Positions 1 to 8,744 of a stretch of 64,000 nucleotides of DNA are shown here, piece after piece (the stretch's first letter is position 1; each line of letters starts with the position of its first letter). Both the position numbers and the translations under genes were made by a program. The DNA lies in assembly GCF_019145495.1 (NCBI RefSeq), contig NZ_JAHSTU010000004.1, positions 558,001 to 622,000 on the forward strand, read 5' to 3'. The stretch is from Pseudomonas azerbaijanoccidentalis (GTDB taxonomy: Bacteria; Pseudomonadota; Gammaproteobacteria; Pseudomonadales; Pseudomonadaceae). The notes under the pieces are model-generated. The model did no database searches, was not told where the DNA came from, and saw nothing but the letters and a program-made list of their open reading frames with translations.

Positions 1-53
1 GCTCAAGCGGGCATAAGCTGTGGATAACTCTGTTGGTAACTTGTGAGGCACGC
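1..53. other. left-edge intergenic segment
   Basis: No gene is visible here. The segment holds one perfect DnaA box on the minus strand (TGTGGATAA, 19-27). In Pseudomonas dprA usually lies just left of the LysM gene, so this is probably the gap between them; dprA itself is not in the window. Confidence 0.5.
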
Positions 54-1079
54 TTACGGGTTTCGCACTTTGTCCATTACCGCCAGCGAGCGGGAAGCGT
101 TAAGCACCAGCCCGTAGCTGAGCTTGTCGTAGGTGCGAAACACCATCAGCAGGCCGGCGCGCTCGTCGGGAATTTTCAGTGGCTGGCCGGTGATTCGGTC
201 ACGTACGGTTTCCCCGGTCTTCATCACCACCAACACGTTGCCTTCGGCCAGACCGTCGCGCTGACCTTTGTTCAGCGTCACCACATCCAGCGCACCGATC
301 TGCGTCACGCCGCGCGGCACATCAATGATCAGGCCTTCGATTTCGCTGCTCGGCGCGCTGGGCATGAAGGTCGAATTGATCGAGCGCTCCTCGCCACTGA
401 ACAACCGGTCACCGAGGCGCACTTCCTGGGTTGTGCGTTGCAGCTCCAGCGTGGCGACATCGCCTTCGGTGGCCACGATCTCGCCGCCGCCGATGTCATC
501 GGCGTTGATCCCAAGGAATTCCTGAGTCTTCGGATCGGTGTAGACCTTGCCCTGGCGGAAAATGCCGTAGACCGGTTGCGCCAAGTCGAAGTGGCCGCGG
601 GCAAAGATGCGGTCGCCGGTGCCGCTGAGCACGCGTTCAGCATCACCGGCGACGATGTACGGCGCCTTGTCGAAGTCTTCGGCCTTGTCGACGATGCGGT
701 TGCTGAGCAGAAAGCTGTTGATCGATTTCAGCGGGATGCTCGGAATCGCATCGGCTACAGGGCTGGTGCGCACCCGTGGCGACAACTTGATGGTGCCCCG
801 CGACTCGCCCCGGCTGAGGGTCAATCGCGGCTGGCCGTTGACGTAGACCAGCGACAACGAATCACCCGGATAGATGAGATTGGGGTTTTCGATCTGCGGA
901 TTGGCCTGCCACAACTGCGGCCACTGCCACGGCTCACGAAGAAACTTTCCGGAAATGTCCCAGAGTGTGTCCCCCGTTACCACGGTGTATCGCTGTGGAA
1001 AACCTTCCCGAAGTTGCACTTGCCCGTGCGCCCAACCGGCCGAGGCCAGAAGGAGCAAGGCGAGTAGTGATTTCCTCAT
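54..1079 (-). CDS. tsaP: LysM-domain protein, TsaP-like (type IV pilus secretin-associated)
   Basis: 341 aa. A signal peptide (MRKSLLALLLLASAGWAHG) is followed by a LysM module at about residues 33-80 (YTVVTGDTLWDISGKF, then the WPQLWQANPQI stretch and NLIYPGD), which binds peptidoglycan. The rest is a beta-rich C-terminal region of about 250 residues. In P. aeruginosa the gene in this position beside def is the TsaP homologue, a periplasmic protein that anchors the PilQ secretin to the wall. It is divergent from def with a 185-bp gap. The ATG is preceded in the minus direction by a GGGAT-type ribosome site. Family assignment is strong. The pilus role is inferred from synteny, because no pilus gene lies nearby. 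Confidence 0.85.
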   Translation of the reverse strand: MRKSLLALLLLASAGWAHGQVQLREGFPQRYTVVTGDTLWDISGKFLREPWQWPQLWQANPQIENPNLIYPGDSLSLVYVNGQPRLTLSRGESRGTIKLSPRVRTSPVADAIPSIPLKSINSFLLSNRIVDKAEDFDKAPYIVAGDAERVLSGTGDRIFARGHFDLAQPVYGIFRQGKVYTDPKTQEFLGINADDIGGGEIVATEGDVATLELQRTTQEVRLGDRLFSGEERSINSTFMPSAPSSEIEGLIIDVPRGVTQIGALDVVTLNKGQRDGLAEGNVLVVMKTGETVRDRITGQPLKIPDERAGLLMVFRTYDKLSYGLVLNASRSLAVMDKVRNP

Positions 1080-1264
1080 GCGGTGAATCCCTTTATTATG
1101 TGCGTTCGCGTGAAACGCCAGAGCCGTCAGTGGCTCGCTCCCGGCTTGCTTGCCAAAACTTGCTTGTCATCAGAAGGGAGCTACGTTTTACAACGGTAGC
1201 CTGCATCTTCGGACCCGCCAGGCCATCGACCCGACTTTACTTCACACGTGCAGTAATCAAGCTT

Positions 1265-1771
1265 ATGGCCATTTTAGACATCCTCGAATTTCCCGACTCG
1301 CGCCTGCGTACTATCGCCAAACCTGTGGCCGTAGTGGACGACGAAGTGCGTCAGTTGGTCGACGACATGTTTGAAACAATGTATGAAGCGCCAGGCATCG
1401 GCCTCGCCGCGACCCAGGTCAACGTGCACAAACGTATCGTCGTGATGGACCTTTCCGAAGACCGCACCGAGCCGCGAGTGTTCATCAACCCCGAGCTCGA
1501 ACCGCTGACCGAAGACATGGGCCAGTATCAGGAAGGCTGCCTGTCGGTGCCGGGTTTCTACGAAAACGTCGATCGCCCTCAACGGGTCAAGGTCAAGGCG
1601 CTGGACCGCGACGGTCAGCCCTACGAACTGATCGCCGAAGATTTGCTCGCGGTGTGCATCCAGCATGAATGCGACCACCTCAACGGCAAATTGTTCGTCG
1701 ACTACCTGTCCACGCTCAAACGCGATCGCATCAAGAAGAAACTGGAAAAGCTCCATCGCCAGAACGCCTGA
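1265..1771 (+). CDS. def: peptide deformylase
   Basis: 168 aa, the usual length. It removes the formyl group from the N-terminal methionine of nascent proteins in the cytoplasm. All three deformylase motifs are visible: GIGLAATQ (44-51), EGCLSVPG (90-97) and QHECDHLNG (133-141). Metal ligands are C92, H134 and H138, with E135 as the catalytic acid. I chose the ATG at 1265 because MAILDILEFPD is the conserved N-terminus; upstream codons in the same frame are not conserved-looking. The ribosome site is weak. A terminator hairpin follows at 1783. The next gene, fmt, supplies the opposing formylation step. Confidence 0.97.
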   Translation: MAILDILEFPDSRLRTIAKPVAVVDDEVRQLVDDMFETMYEAPGIGLAATQVNVHKRIVVMDLSEDRTEPRVFINPELEPLTEDMGQYQEGCLSVPGFYENVDRPQRVKVKALDRDGQPYELIAEDLLAVCIQHECDHLNGKLFVDYLSTLKRDRIKKKLEKLHRQNA

Positions 1772-1782
1772 TGCCCCTCTTC

Positions 1783-1812
1783 AAAGGCTTGCTGCGGCAA
1801 GCCTTTTTCTTT
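1783..1812 (+). terminator. rho-independent terminator after def
   Basis: A 10-bp perfect stem (AAAGGCTTGC / GCAAGCCTTT) with the tetraloop TGCG is followed by a T-rich tail. It lies 12 bp past the def stop and 28 bp before fmt, so def may be partly uncoupled from fmt. Confidence 0.85.
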
Positions 1813-1840
1813 TCAAGCTGCTTTGTAATCGAGAGCTTTC

Positions 1841-2800
1841 ATGACTGAGCCACTGCGCATTGTCTTTGCCGGCACCCCGGAATTCGCCGCCGAACACCTC
1901 AAGGCCCTGCTGAGCAGCCCTTACGAGATCGTTGCGGTCTACACCCAGCCGGATCGCCCGGCGGGTCGTGGGCAAAAACTGATGCCGAGCCCGGTCAAAC
2001 AGTTGGCACTGGAAAACAACATCCCGGTGCTGCAACCGCCAACCCTGCGCAACGAAGACGCGCAGGCTGAACTGGCCGCGTTGAAGCCGGACTTGATGGT
2101 GGTGGTCGCCTACGGCCTGATCCTGCCGCAAGTGGTGCTGGATATTCCGCGCCTGGGTTGCATCAACAGCCATGCCTCGCTGCTGCCGCGCTGGCGCGGT
2201 GCGGCGCCGATCCAGCGCGCCGTTGAAGCGGGCGATGCCGAAAGTGGCGTGACCGTGATGCGCATGGAGGCCGGCCTCGACACCGGGCCGATGTTGCTGA
2301 AAGTCACTACGCCGATCAGCGCCGAAGACACCGGTGGCAGCCTCCACGACCGTCTGGCCGAAATGGGTCCACCGGCCGTGATCCAGGCGATCGCCGGCCT
2401 CGCTGCCGGGACGCTGGAAGGCGAAGTGCAAGACGACAGCCTCGCCACGTATGCTCACAAACTGAACAAAGACGAAGCGCGCATTGACTGGACTCGCCCG
2501 GCGGTTGAGCTGGAACGCTTGGTCCGCGCCTTCAATCCATGGCCGATCACCCACAGCACACTCAATGGTGAAGCGTTGAAAGTGCTGGCAGCGAACCTGG
2601 CCGAGGGCAAAGGCAATCCGGGTGAAATCCTCGGCGCCAGCAAGGACGGCCTGATCGTCGCCTGCGGTGAGCAGGCGCTGTGCCTGACGCGCCTGCAATT
2701 GCCCGGTGGCAAGGCGCTGAACTTCAGCGACCTGTTCAACAGCCGCCGCGAGAAATTCGCCACGGGCATCGTGCTGGGCCAAGCGGCGGACACTCAATGA
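1841..2800 (+). CDS. fmt: methionyl-tRNA formyltransferase
   Basis: 319 aa. It formylates Met-tRNA(fMet) using 10-formyl-tetrahydrofolate, so that translation starts with fMet. The N-terminal catalytic domain starts RIVFAGTPEFA. It carries the formyltransferase core around residues 107-147 (INSHASLLPRWRGAAPIQ, with the catalytic N and H, and the downstream LDTGPML). The C-terminal OB-like domain is about residues 205-310 (INDWTRPA-type segment DEARIDWTRPA). The ATG follows GAGAGCTTTC. Its stop codon overlaps the rsmB start (ATGA at 2797-2800), which implies translational coupling. Confidence 0.97.
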   Translation: MTEPLRIVFAGTPEFAAEHLKALLSSPYEIVAVYTQPDRPAGRGQKLMPSPVKQLALENNIPVLQPPTLRNEDAQAELAALKPDLMVVVAYGLILPQVVLDIPRLGCINSHASLLPRWRGAAPIQRAVEAGDAESGVTVMRMEAGLDTGPMLLKVTTPISAEDTGGSLHDRLAEMGPPAVIQAIAGLAAGTLEGEVQDDSLATYAHKLNKDEARIDWTRPAVELERLVRAFNPWPITHSTLNGEALKVLAANLAEGKGNPGEILGASKDGLIVACGEQALCLTRLQLPGGKALNFSDLFNSRREKFATGIVLGQAADTQ

Positions 2801-4107
2801 ACCCGCGTCTGGCCGCCGCCAAGGCACTCGCCGCTGTCCTGAGCGGCAAAGCGTCGCTCAACAGTTCGCTGCCCACGCAACTGGACAAGGTCGAGGACCG
2901 TGACCGCGGTTTCACTCAGGACCTGGCCTTCGGTACCGCGCGCTGGCAACCGCGTTTGTCGGCGCTGGCGGCCAAGTTGCTACAGAAACCGTTCAAAGCC
3001 GCCGACGCCGATGTCGAAGCGCTGTTGCTGGTCGGCCTCTATCAACTGCTCTACACCCGCGTCCCGGCACACGCCGCCATCGGCGAAACCGTGGGTTGCG
3101 CCGACAAGCTGAAAAAGCCTTGGGCCAAGGCCTTGCTCAACGCAGTGCTGCGTAATGCCCAGCGCGAAAGCGAAACGATTTTCGCCGAGCTGGAGCGTGA
3201 TCCGGTGGTGCGCACCGCTCACCCCCGCTGGCTGCAGAAATCCCTGAAGGCGTTCTGGCCTGAGCAATGGGAAGCCATCTGCGCGGCGAACAATGCGCAT
3301 CCGCCGATGATTCTGAGGGTCAACCGTCGCCACCACAGCCGCGATGCTTACCTCGGTTTGTTGACTGAGGCCGGTATCGCCGCTACGCCGTGTGTCTATA
3401 GCCGCGATGGCATCGTGCTTGATGCCGCTGCCGACGTGCGCAGCCTGCCGGGTTTCGCCGACGGCTGGATCAGCGTGCAGGATGAAGCCGCGCAATTGGC
3501 CGCTGATTTGCTCGACCTCGCGCCGGGCCAGCGGGTGCTCGACGCCTGTTGCGCGCCGGGCGGCAAGACTTGCCACATCCTCGAAGCCGAGCCAAAACTG
3601 GCCGGCGTCGTGGCGGTAGACCTGGAAGCCAAGCGTCTGGTGCGGGTTCGCGAGAACCTCGAACGCCTGAAACTCAGCGCCGAACTGATCGCTGCCGACG
3701 GCCGCGACACCCAGGCGTGGTGGGATGGCAAACCGTTCCAGCGCATCCTGCTCGACGCGCCATGCTCGGCCACCGGCGTGATTCGCCGTCACCCGGACAT
3801 CAAGCTGACCCGTCAACCCGACGACATCGCTGCGCTCGCCGTGCTGCAAGGCGAGTTGCTCGACGCCCTGTGGATAACCCTGGAAGTGGGCGGCATTCTG
3901 CTCTACGCCACGTGCTCCACATTGCCGACGGAAAACACCGAAGTCATTGAAGCCTTCCTGGCCCGCACACCGGGCGCCCGTGAGCTGGACCTGGCCACAG
4001 CGGCCGGGATCAAGCAGCCCCATGGTCGTCAATTGCTGGCGCAAGAGGGCGGCCACGACGGGTTCTACTACGCCAAGCTGATCAAGATCGCCGCCGCACG
4101 CGGTTAA
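2797..4107 (+). CDS. rsmB: 16S rRNA m5C967 methyltransferase RsmB
   Basis: 436 aa from the ATG that overlaps the fmt stop by 4 bp. The N-terminal NusB-like RNA-binding domain covers about residues 1-140. It is followed by a SAM-dependent methyltransferase domain with the binding motif LDACCAPGGKT and the two RNA m5C cysteine motifs LDAPCSATGVIRRHPDIK and YATCSTLPTEN. These cysteines act in nucleophilic attack and product release. An earlier start in the same frame would run back through fmt and is rejected. trkA follows 21 bp downstream. Confidence 0.96.
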   Translation: MNPRLAAAKALAAVLSGKASLNSSLPTQLDKVEDRDRGFTQDLAFGTARWQPRLSALAAKLLQKPFKAADADVEALLLVGLYQLLYTRVPAHAAIGETVGCADKLKKPWAKALLNAVLRNAQRESETIFAELERDPVVRTAHPRWLQKSLKAFWPEQWEAICAANNAHPPMILRVNRRHHSRDAYLGLLTEAGIAATPCVYSRDGIVLDAAADVRSLPGFADGWISVQDEAAQLAADLLDLAPGQRVLDACCAPGGKTCHILEAEPKLAGVVAVDLEAKRLVRVRENLERLKLSAELIAADGRDTQAWWDGKPFQRILLDAPCSATGVIRRHPDIKLTRQPDDIAALAVLQGELLDALWITLEVGGILLYATCSTLPTENTEVIEAFLARTPGARELDLATAAGIKQPHGRQLLAQEGGHDGFYYAKLIKIAAARG

Positions 4108-4128
4108 CCGGTTTAAGGGAGTGACTGG

Positions 4129-5505
4129 ATGAAAATCATCATCCTCGGCGCAGGGCAGGTCGGCGGTTCGCTGGCGGAACACTTGGCCAGCGAAGCGAAC
4201 GACATCACCGTGGTCGACACCGACGGTGAGCGTCTGCGCGATCTCGGCGACCGCCTGGACATCCGCACCGTCCAGGGCCGCGGTTCATTCCCGACGGTGT
4301 TGCGTCAGGCCGGGGCCGATGATGCGGACATGCTGGTCGCGGTGACCAACAGCGATGAAACCAACATGGTCGCCTGCCAGGTCGCCCACACCCTGTTTCA
4401 CACCCCGACCAAAATCGCCCGGGTGCGCGAAGCCGCGTACCTGACCCGCGAAGAGCAGCTGTTCCAGAACGAAGCGATTCCGGTGGACGTGCTGATCAGC
4501 CCGGAACAAGTGGTGACCAACTACATCAAGCGCCTGATCCAGCACCCCGGCGCCTTGCAGGTGATCGACTTCGCCGAAGGCAAGGCGCAACTGGTAGCGG
4601 TGCGGGCTTATTACGGCGGGCCGTTGGTGGGCCAGCAATTACGCCAATTACGCGAGCACATGCCGAACGTCGAAACCCGCGTCGCGGCGATTTTCCGTCG
4701 TGACCGGCCGATCCTGCCTCAGGGCGACACGGTGATCGAGGCCGACGACGAGGTATTTTTCATCGCCGCCAAAGCGAATATTCGCGCGGTGATGAGCGAA
4801 ATGCGCCGGCTCGACGAAACCTATAAACGTATCGTCATCGCCGGTGGCGGGCAGATCGGCGAGCGCTTGGCCGAGGCCATCGAAAGCCGCTATCAGGTGA
4901 AGATCATCGAGATGAACCCGGCGCGGTGCCGCCATCTCTCCGACACCCTGGACAGCACGGTGGTGTTGCAGGGCAGTGCTTCGGACCGCGACCTGTTGAT
5001 GGAAGAGAACATCGCCGATGCCGACCTGTTCCTGGCCCTGACCAACGACGACGAAGCCAACATCATGTCGTCGCTACTGGCCAAGCGGCTGGGCGCGAAG
5101 AAGGTGATGACCATCATCAACAACCCGGCCTACGTCGATCTGATCCAGGGCGGCGACATTGACATCGCCATCAGCCCGCAACTGGCAACCATCGGTACCT
5201 TGCTGGCCCACGTGCGCCGCGGCGACATCGTCAGCGTGCACTCCCTGCGCCGCGGTGCAGCGGAAGCCATCGAGGCGATTGCTCATGGCGATGCGAAATC
5301 GAGCAAAGTGATCGGCAAGGCCATCGAGAACATCGGCCTGCCACCGGGGACCACGATCGGTGCGATCATTCGCGACGAAGAAGTCATCATCGCCCACGAC
5401 GACACCGTGATCGAAACCGGCGACCATGTGATTCTGTTCCTTGTGGATAAAAAGCATATTCGCGATGTGGAGAAGTTGTTCCATGTCGGGTTGAGCTTTT
5501 TCTGA
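4129..5505 (+). CDS. trkA: Trk potassium uptake regulatory subunit TrkA
   Basis: 458 aa, the full family length. It is a peripheral NAD(H)-binding subunit that gates the TrkH/TrkG potassium channel on the inner face of the membrane. Two tandem RCK units are clear. The first Rossmann fold begins IIILGAGQVGGSLAE (residue 3) and the second IVIAGGGQIGERLAE (about residue 235). Each is followed by an RCK-C ligand domain, and the last ends at VEKLFHVGLSFF. The start ATG is preceded by AAGGGAGTG. The trkH partner is not in the window. A REP hairpin follows at 5518. Confidence 0.97.
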   Translation: MKIIILGAGQVGGSLAEHLASEANDITVVDTDGERLRDLGDRLDIRTVQGRGSFPTVLRQAGADDADMLVAVTNSDETNMVACQVAHTLFHTPTKIARVREAAYLTREEQLFQNEAIPVDVLISPEQVVTNYIKRLIQHPGALQVIDFAEGKAQLVAVRAYYGGPLVGQQLRQLREHMPNVETRVAAIFRRDRPILPQGDTVIEADDEVFFIAAKANIRAVMSEMRRLDETYKRIVIAGGGQIGERLAEAIESRYQVKIIEMNPARCRHLSDTLDSTVVLQGSASDRDLLMEENIADADLFLALTNDDEANIMSSLLAKRLGAKKVMTIINNPAYVDLIQGGDIDIAISPQLATIGTLLAHVRRGDIVSVHSLRRGAAEAIEAIAHGDAKSSKVIGKAIENIGLPPGTTIGAIIRDEEVIIAHDDTVIETGDHVILFLVDKKHIRDVEKLFHVGLSFF

Positions 5506-5517
5506 CCTTACATTGCC

Positions 5518-5569
5518 AAGATCGCAGCCCGCAGAGATCGGTGTAGGCGCTGCCGAAGGCTGCGATCTT
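5518..5569. repeat. REP-type palindrome between trkA and the TPR gene
   Basis: The arms AAGATCGCAGCC (5518-5529) and GGCTGCGATCTT (5558-5569) are perfectly complementary. The inner part carries GTAGGCGCTGCCGAAGGCTGCGATC, a Pseudomonas REP-like core also present at 39084-39162 and, with altered arms, at 45707-45810. It may act as an mRNA stabiliser or terminator. Confidence 0.75.
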
Positions 5570-5603
5570 CTGATCTTCGCTTCAAGGTGTCGAAGGAGCC
5601 AAC

Positions 5604-5921
5604 ATGATCGAATCCCTGGAAAAAATGCTCTCCAAGGGTGTGGATAACTCATTGCTGCGCTTCGGCCTGGGCAAGGGTTATCTGGATTTGGGGGAGAACG
5701 CCAAGGCTGTGGAGCATTTCCAGCGCTGCGTTGAAATCGATCCGAAGTATTCGGCGGCGTGGAAATTACTGGGTAAGGCCCATCTGGCGCTGATGGACCA
5801 TGCGGCCGCTCGCCAAGCCTGGGAACAGGGCCTGGAAGCCGCTCGCGCCCATGGCGACAAGCAGGCCGAGAAAGAAATGACGGTGTTCCTGAAAAAGCTC
5901 GATCGCGCCGATCAGAGATAA
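5604..5921 (+). CDS. small tetratricopeptide-repeat protein
   Basis: 105 aa with no signal peptide, so cytoplasmic. Two TPR units are readable. The first is about residues 16-49 (LLRFGLGKGYLDLGENAKAVEHFQRCVEIDP) and the second about 50-83 (SAAWKLLGKAHLALMDHAAARQAWEQGL), followed by a charged capping helix. TPRs mediate protein-protein contact; no partner can be named from the sequence. The ribosome site GAAGGAG lies just before the ATG. Its 3' end overlaps the convergent PilZ gene by 10 bp. A DnaA box (5639-5647) lies inside the reading frame. Confidence 0.85.
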   Translation: MIESLEKMLSKGVDNSLLRFGLGKGYLDLGENAKAVEHFQRCVEIDPKYSAAWKLLGKAHLALMDHAAARQAWEQGLEAARAHGDKQAEKEMTVFLKKLDRADQR

Positions 5922-6151
5922 CGCAAACCGATGCCCTCGGCGTCCACCTGCACCACTTCCATGCGCACCCGTGGCGCGCCTGTGGGTAAGTCCTGAACCT
6001 GCCCGTAAACCACTGCACCTTTGTGCAACGTCGACAGCCCGGGATGCTTGACGTACACACCCGTGGTCGACAGATTGCGCGTCTGGCCCAGGCATTCGCC
6101 AAAGCTTTCGTGACAAATCTTGATGCGAAAGGATTTGCGGTGTTCGGACAT
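5912..6151 (-). CDS. PilZ-domain protein
   Basis: 79 aa from the ATG at 6151. Short and consisting only of a PilZ domain, it contains the RKSFR basic motif (about residues 4-8, a form of the RxxxR c-di-GMP-binding signature) and the later NLSTTGVYVK segment (D/N-x-S-x-x-G). It therefore probably binds cyclic di-GMP. P. aeruginosa also has a small PilZ protein at this locus, beside the lipid A acyltransferase gene. I preferred MSEHRKSF over the upstream in-frame start at 6196, which adds 15 non-conserved residues and overlaps a DnaA box. The effector target is unknown. Confidence 0.85.
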   Translation of the reverse strand: MSEHRKSFRIKICHESFGECLGQTRNLSTTGVYVKHPGLSTLHKGAVVYGQVQDLPTGAPRVRMEVVQVDAEGIGLRYL

Positions 6152-6223
6152 CTGCTGCGCCCTTGAGTGAACGGTTGTGGATAAACCTGAGTGCAAGGTT
6201 ATCCACAGATCATGCCAATTGAA

Positions 6224-7111
6224 TCAATACCAACGCTCTTCGCCCGGCGGACGCTTCTTGAAGCGTTTCATGCTCCACATGTACTGGCTCGGATAAGCCC
6301 CGACATAACGTTCGACCACTTTACTCATGGCCGCGCAGGACTCTGCCGTATCGGTGCTGTACATGGCCTCTGGCGCGGCTTCCAGGATCACCTTGTAGCC
6401 TGAACCATCCGGCAGGCGCAGGGCGTGCAGGAAGACGCCGACCGCTTTGTGGCCGGCGAGCATGTTCGGCACGAATTTACTGGTGAGCGCCTGGGTGGCA
6501 AAAAACGGCACGAAGATCCCGGCGGATTCGGCCGGTTCCGGGTCAGCGGGAATGCCCACTGCACCACCTTTGCGCACTTCCTTGATGACACTGAGGATGC
6601 CTTCCTTGGTGGAAGCGGCGACCTTGTTGCCCAATTGCACTCGCTGCTTTTGCAGCAACTCGTCCACCGCCTTCAGTTTTGGCGGACGGTAGAAAATGAT
6701 CGGTTTGCACTGGCTGCAATAGAAGTGGTTGAGCACTTCCCAGTTGCCCAGGTGGCTGGTGATGCCGACCACGCCTTTGCCGGAGGCGAGGGCGTCTTTC
6801 AAAACATCCAGGCCCTCGACTTCGCGCACCAGGTCGATGGAGCGTTGAGCCGGCCAGATCCAGGCGCAGGCGCTTTCAGTCAGCGACTTGCCGATGTCTT
6901 TGAGGCTCTGGCCGACAAGGCGCTCACGCTCTGCCGGGTCCATGTCCGGAAAGCATTTGGACAGGTTGATTCGCACCACGTCGCGGGAACGGTTGGGGAA
7001 TTTCCACATCATCCAGCCAATTGCCGAGCCCACGGCCTGCACCGCTCGCCACGGGAGCAAGGCAAACAGCCGCAGAGCGCCTACCAGCAAGGCGCCTTTA
7101 AACTTATCCAC
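6224..7111 (-). CDS. lpxL: lipid A biosynthesis late acyltransferase (LpxL/HtrB family)
   Basis: 295 aa. It transfers a secondary acyl chain from acyl-ACP onto the Kdo-lipid A or lipid A precursor at the inner membrane. An N-terminal hydrophobic anchor (ALLVGALRLFALLPW) precedes the catalytic HxxxWE-type signature THLGNWE at about 121-127, followed by the FYRPPK segment. In P. aeruginosa one of two htrB paralogues lies here next to tag, and the two differ in which acyl position they modify; that specificity cannot be read here. A DnaA box (7104-7112) overlaps the start codon region. Confidence 0.9.
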   Translation of the reverse strand: MDKFKGALLVGALRLFALLPWRAVQAVGSAIGWMMWKFPNRSRDVVRINLSKCFPDMDPAERERLVGQSLKDIGKSLTESACAWIWPAQRSIDLVREVEGLDVLKDALASGKGVVGITSHLGNWEVLNHFYCSQCKPIIFYRPPKLKAVDELLQKQRVQLGNKVAASTKEGILSVIKEVRKGGAVGIPADPEPAESAGIFVPFFATQALTSKFVPNMLAGHKAVGVFLHALRLPDGSGYKVILEAAPEAMYSTDTAESCAAMSKVVERYVGAYPSQYMWSMKRFKKRPPGEERWY

Positions 7112-7151
7112 AGGTCACTCCTGATCTTGTGCTGTGCGAGAACCGGCCATT

Positions 7152-7709
7152 CTAACCGCCGTTCGCCAGCTGCGCGTAGCGATCGCAATCCCGGGTGTGG
7201 TCCATGACCATGCCCGAGGCTTGCATCAGGGCATAGCAAATGGTCGGCCCGACGAACGTGAAACCGGCTTTTTTCAGGCCTTTGCTCATCTCCACGGCCG
7301 TCGGCGTGACAGCCGGGACTTCACTGCGATCCTTGAAATGGTTGATCACCGGTTGGCCACCGACGAAGGACCAGAGAAACGCCACCGGGTCCTCCAGCGC
7401 CAGCCAGGCCTGGGCATTACGCCGGGCCGCGTTGAGTTTGAGACGGTTGCGGATAATGCCTGGATCGAGCATCAATTGATCGATTTCGGCATCGCTCATC
7501 TGCGCCACGCGCTGGACATCAAACCCAAACATCACCTGCCGATAATGCTCGCGTTTGCGCAGCACGGTGATCCAGGAAAGCCCGGCCTGGAACCCTTCGA
7601 GCAAAAGCAACTCGAACAATCCCTGCGCATCGCGTAGCGGCGTGCCCCACTCCTGATCGTGATAAGCCATGTACAGCGGATCTTCGGAACACCAAAAGCA
7701 GCGTGGCAT
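7152..7709 (-). CDS. tag: DNA-3-methyladenine glycosylase I
   Basis: 185 aa. It excises 3-methyladenine from alkylated DNA in base excision repair. It has the structural zinc ligands C4, H17, H171 and C175 and the active-site glutamate E38 (LLLLEGFQAGLSW). The helix-hairpin-helix-like region is around PGIIRNRLKL. The ATG at 7709 has CTGGAG five bases upstream; longer in-frame starts run into the divergent glyQ gene. It shares an 81-bp divergent promoter region with glyQ. Confidence 0.96.
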   Translation of the reverse strand: MPRCFWCSEDPLYMAYHDQEWGTPLRDAQGLFELLLLEGFQAGLSWITVLRKREHYRQVMFGFDVQRVAQMSDAEIDQLMLDPGIIRNRLKLNAARRNAQAWLALEDPVAFLWSFVGGQPVINHFKDRSEVPAVTPTAVEMSKGLKKAGFTFVGPTICYALMQASGMVMDHTRDCDRYAQLANGG

Positions 7710-7790
7710 AAGGCTCCAGGGGGCGTGCGCAGCAATGAATCGGGTATACTCCCGCTCTTTAAATCGCAGCCCAAGAAACAGGTGAATTTC

Positions 7791-8744
7791 GTGAGCCAGC
7801 CTACGCCAGCCGTGCGTACCTTCCAAGACTTGATCCTCGCCCTCCAGCAATACTGGGCCGAGCAAGGTTGTGTGGTACTTCAGCCCTACGATATGGAAGT
7901 AGGCGCCGGCACTTTCCACACTGCTACATTCCTGCGCGCCATTGGCCCGGAAACCTGGAACGCCGCCTACGTGCAGCCAAGCCGTCGTCCAACTGACGGC
8001 CGCTACGGCGAAAACCCGAACCGCCTGCAGCATTACTACCAATTCCAGGTAGTGCTCAAGCCAAACCCGGACAACTTCCAGGAACTGTACCTGGGCTCCC
8101 TCAAGCACGTCGGCCTGGACCCGCTGGTCCACGACATCCGCTTCGTCGAAGACAACTGGGAATCGCCAACCCTCGGCGCTTGGGGTCTGGGCTGGGAAGT
8201 CTGGCTCAACGGCATGGAAGTAACCCAGTTCACCTACTTCCAGCAAGCGGGCGGCATCGAGTGCTACCCGGTGACCGGCGAGATCACCTACGGTCTTGAG
8301 CGTCTGGCCATGTACCTGCAAGGCGTCGACTCGGTCTACGACCTGGTCTGGGCTGACGGTCCGTTCGGCAAAGTGACCTACGGCGACGTGTTCCACCAGA
8401 ACGAAGTGGAGCAGTCCACTTACAACTTCGAACACGCCAACGTCGACAAACTGTTCGAACTGTTCGATTTCTACGAAAGCGAAGCCAAGCGCCTGATCGA
8501 ACTCGACCAGCCGCTGCCGTTGCCGAGCTACGAAATGGTGTTGAAGGCTTCCCATACCTTCAACCTGCTGGATGCGCGCCGGGCGATCTCGGTAACAGCG
8601 CGTCAGCAATACATTCTGCGTGTACGCACCCTGGCGCGTTCCGTTGCGCAAGCCTACCTGCTGGCTCGCGCCAAGCTGGGCTTCCCGATGGCGACCCCGG
8701 ACCTGCGTGACGAAGTACTGGCCAAGCTGGAGGCTGCACAATGA
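7791..8744 (+). CDS. glyQ: glycyl-tRNA synthetase alpha subunit
   Basis: 317 aa. It is the catalytic class II alpha chain of the alpha2-beta2 bacterial glycyl-tRNA synthetase. Conserved blocks include FQDLILALQQYWAEQGC near the N-terminus, GAGTFHTATFLRAIGPE, YVQPSRRPTDGRYGENPNR and WEVWLNGMEVTQFTYFQQ. The start is GTG at 7791, which gives the conserved MSQPTPAVRTFQ N-terminus; AGG lies about 9 bases upstream. The stop overlaps the glyS start (ATGA). Confidence 0.97.
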   Translation: MSQPTPAVRTFQDLILALQQYWAEQGCVVLQPYDMEVGAGTFHTATFLRAIGPETWNAAYVQPSRRPTDGRYGENPNRLQHYYQFQVVLKPNPDNFQELYLGSLKHVGLDPLVHDIRFVEDNWESPTLGAWGLGWEVWLNGMEVTQFTYFQQAGGIECYPVTGEITYGLERLAMYLQGVDSVYDLVWADGPFGKVTYGDVFHQNEVEQSTYNFEHANVDKLFELFDFYESEAKRLIELDQPLPLPSYEMVLKASHTFNLLDARRAISVTARQQYILRVRTLARSVAQAYLLARAKLGFPMATPDLRDEVLAKLEAAQ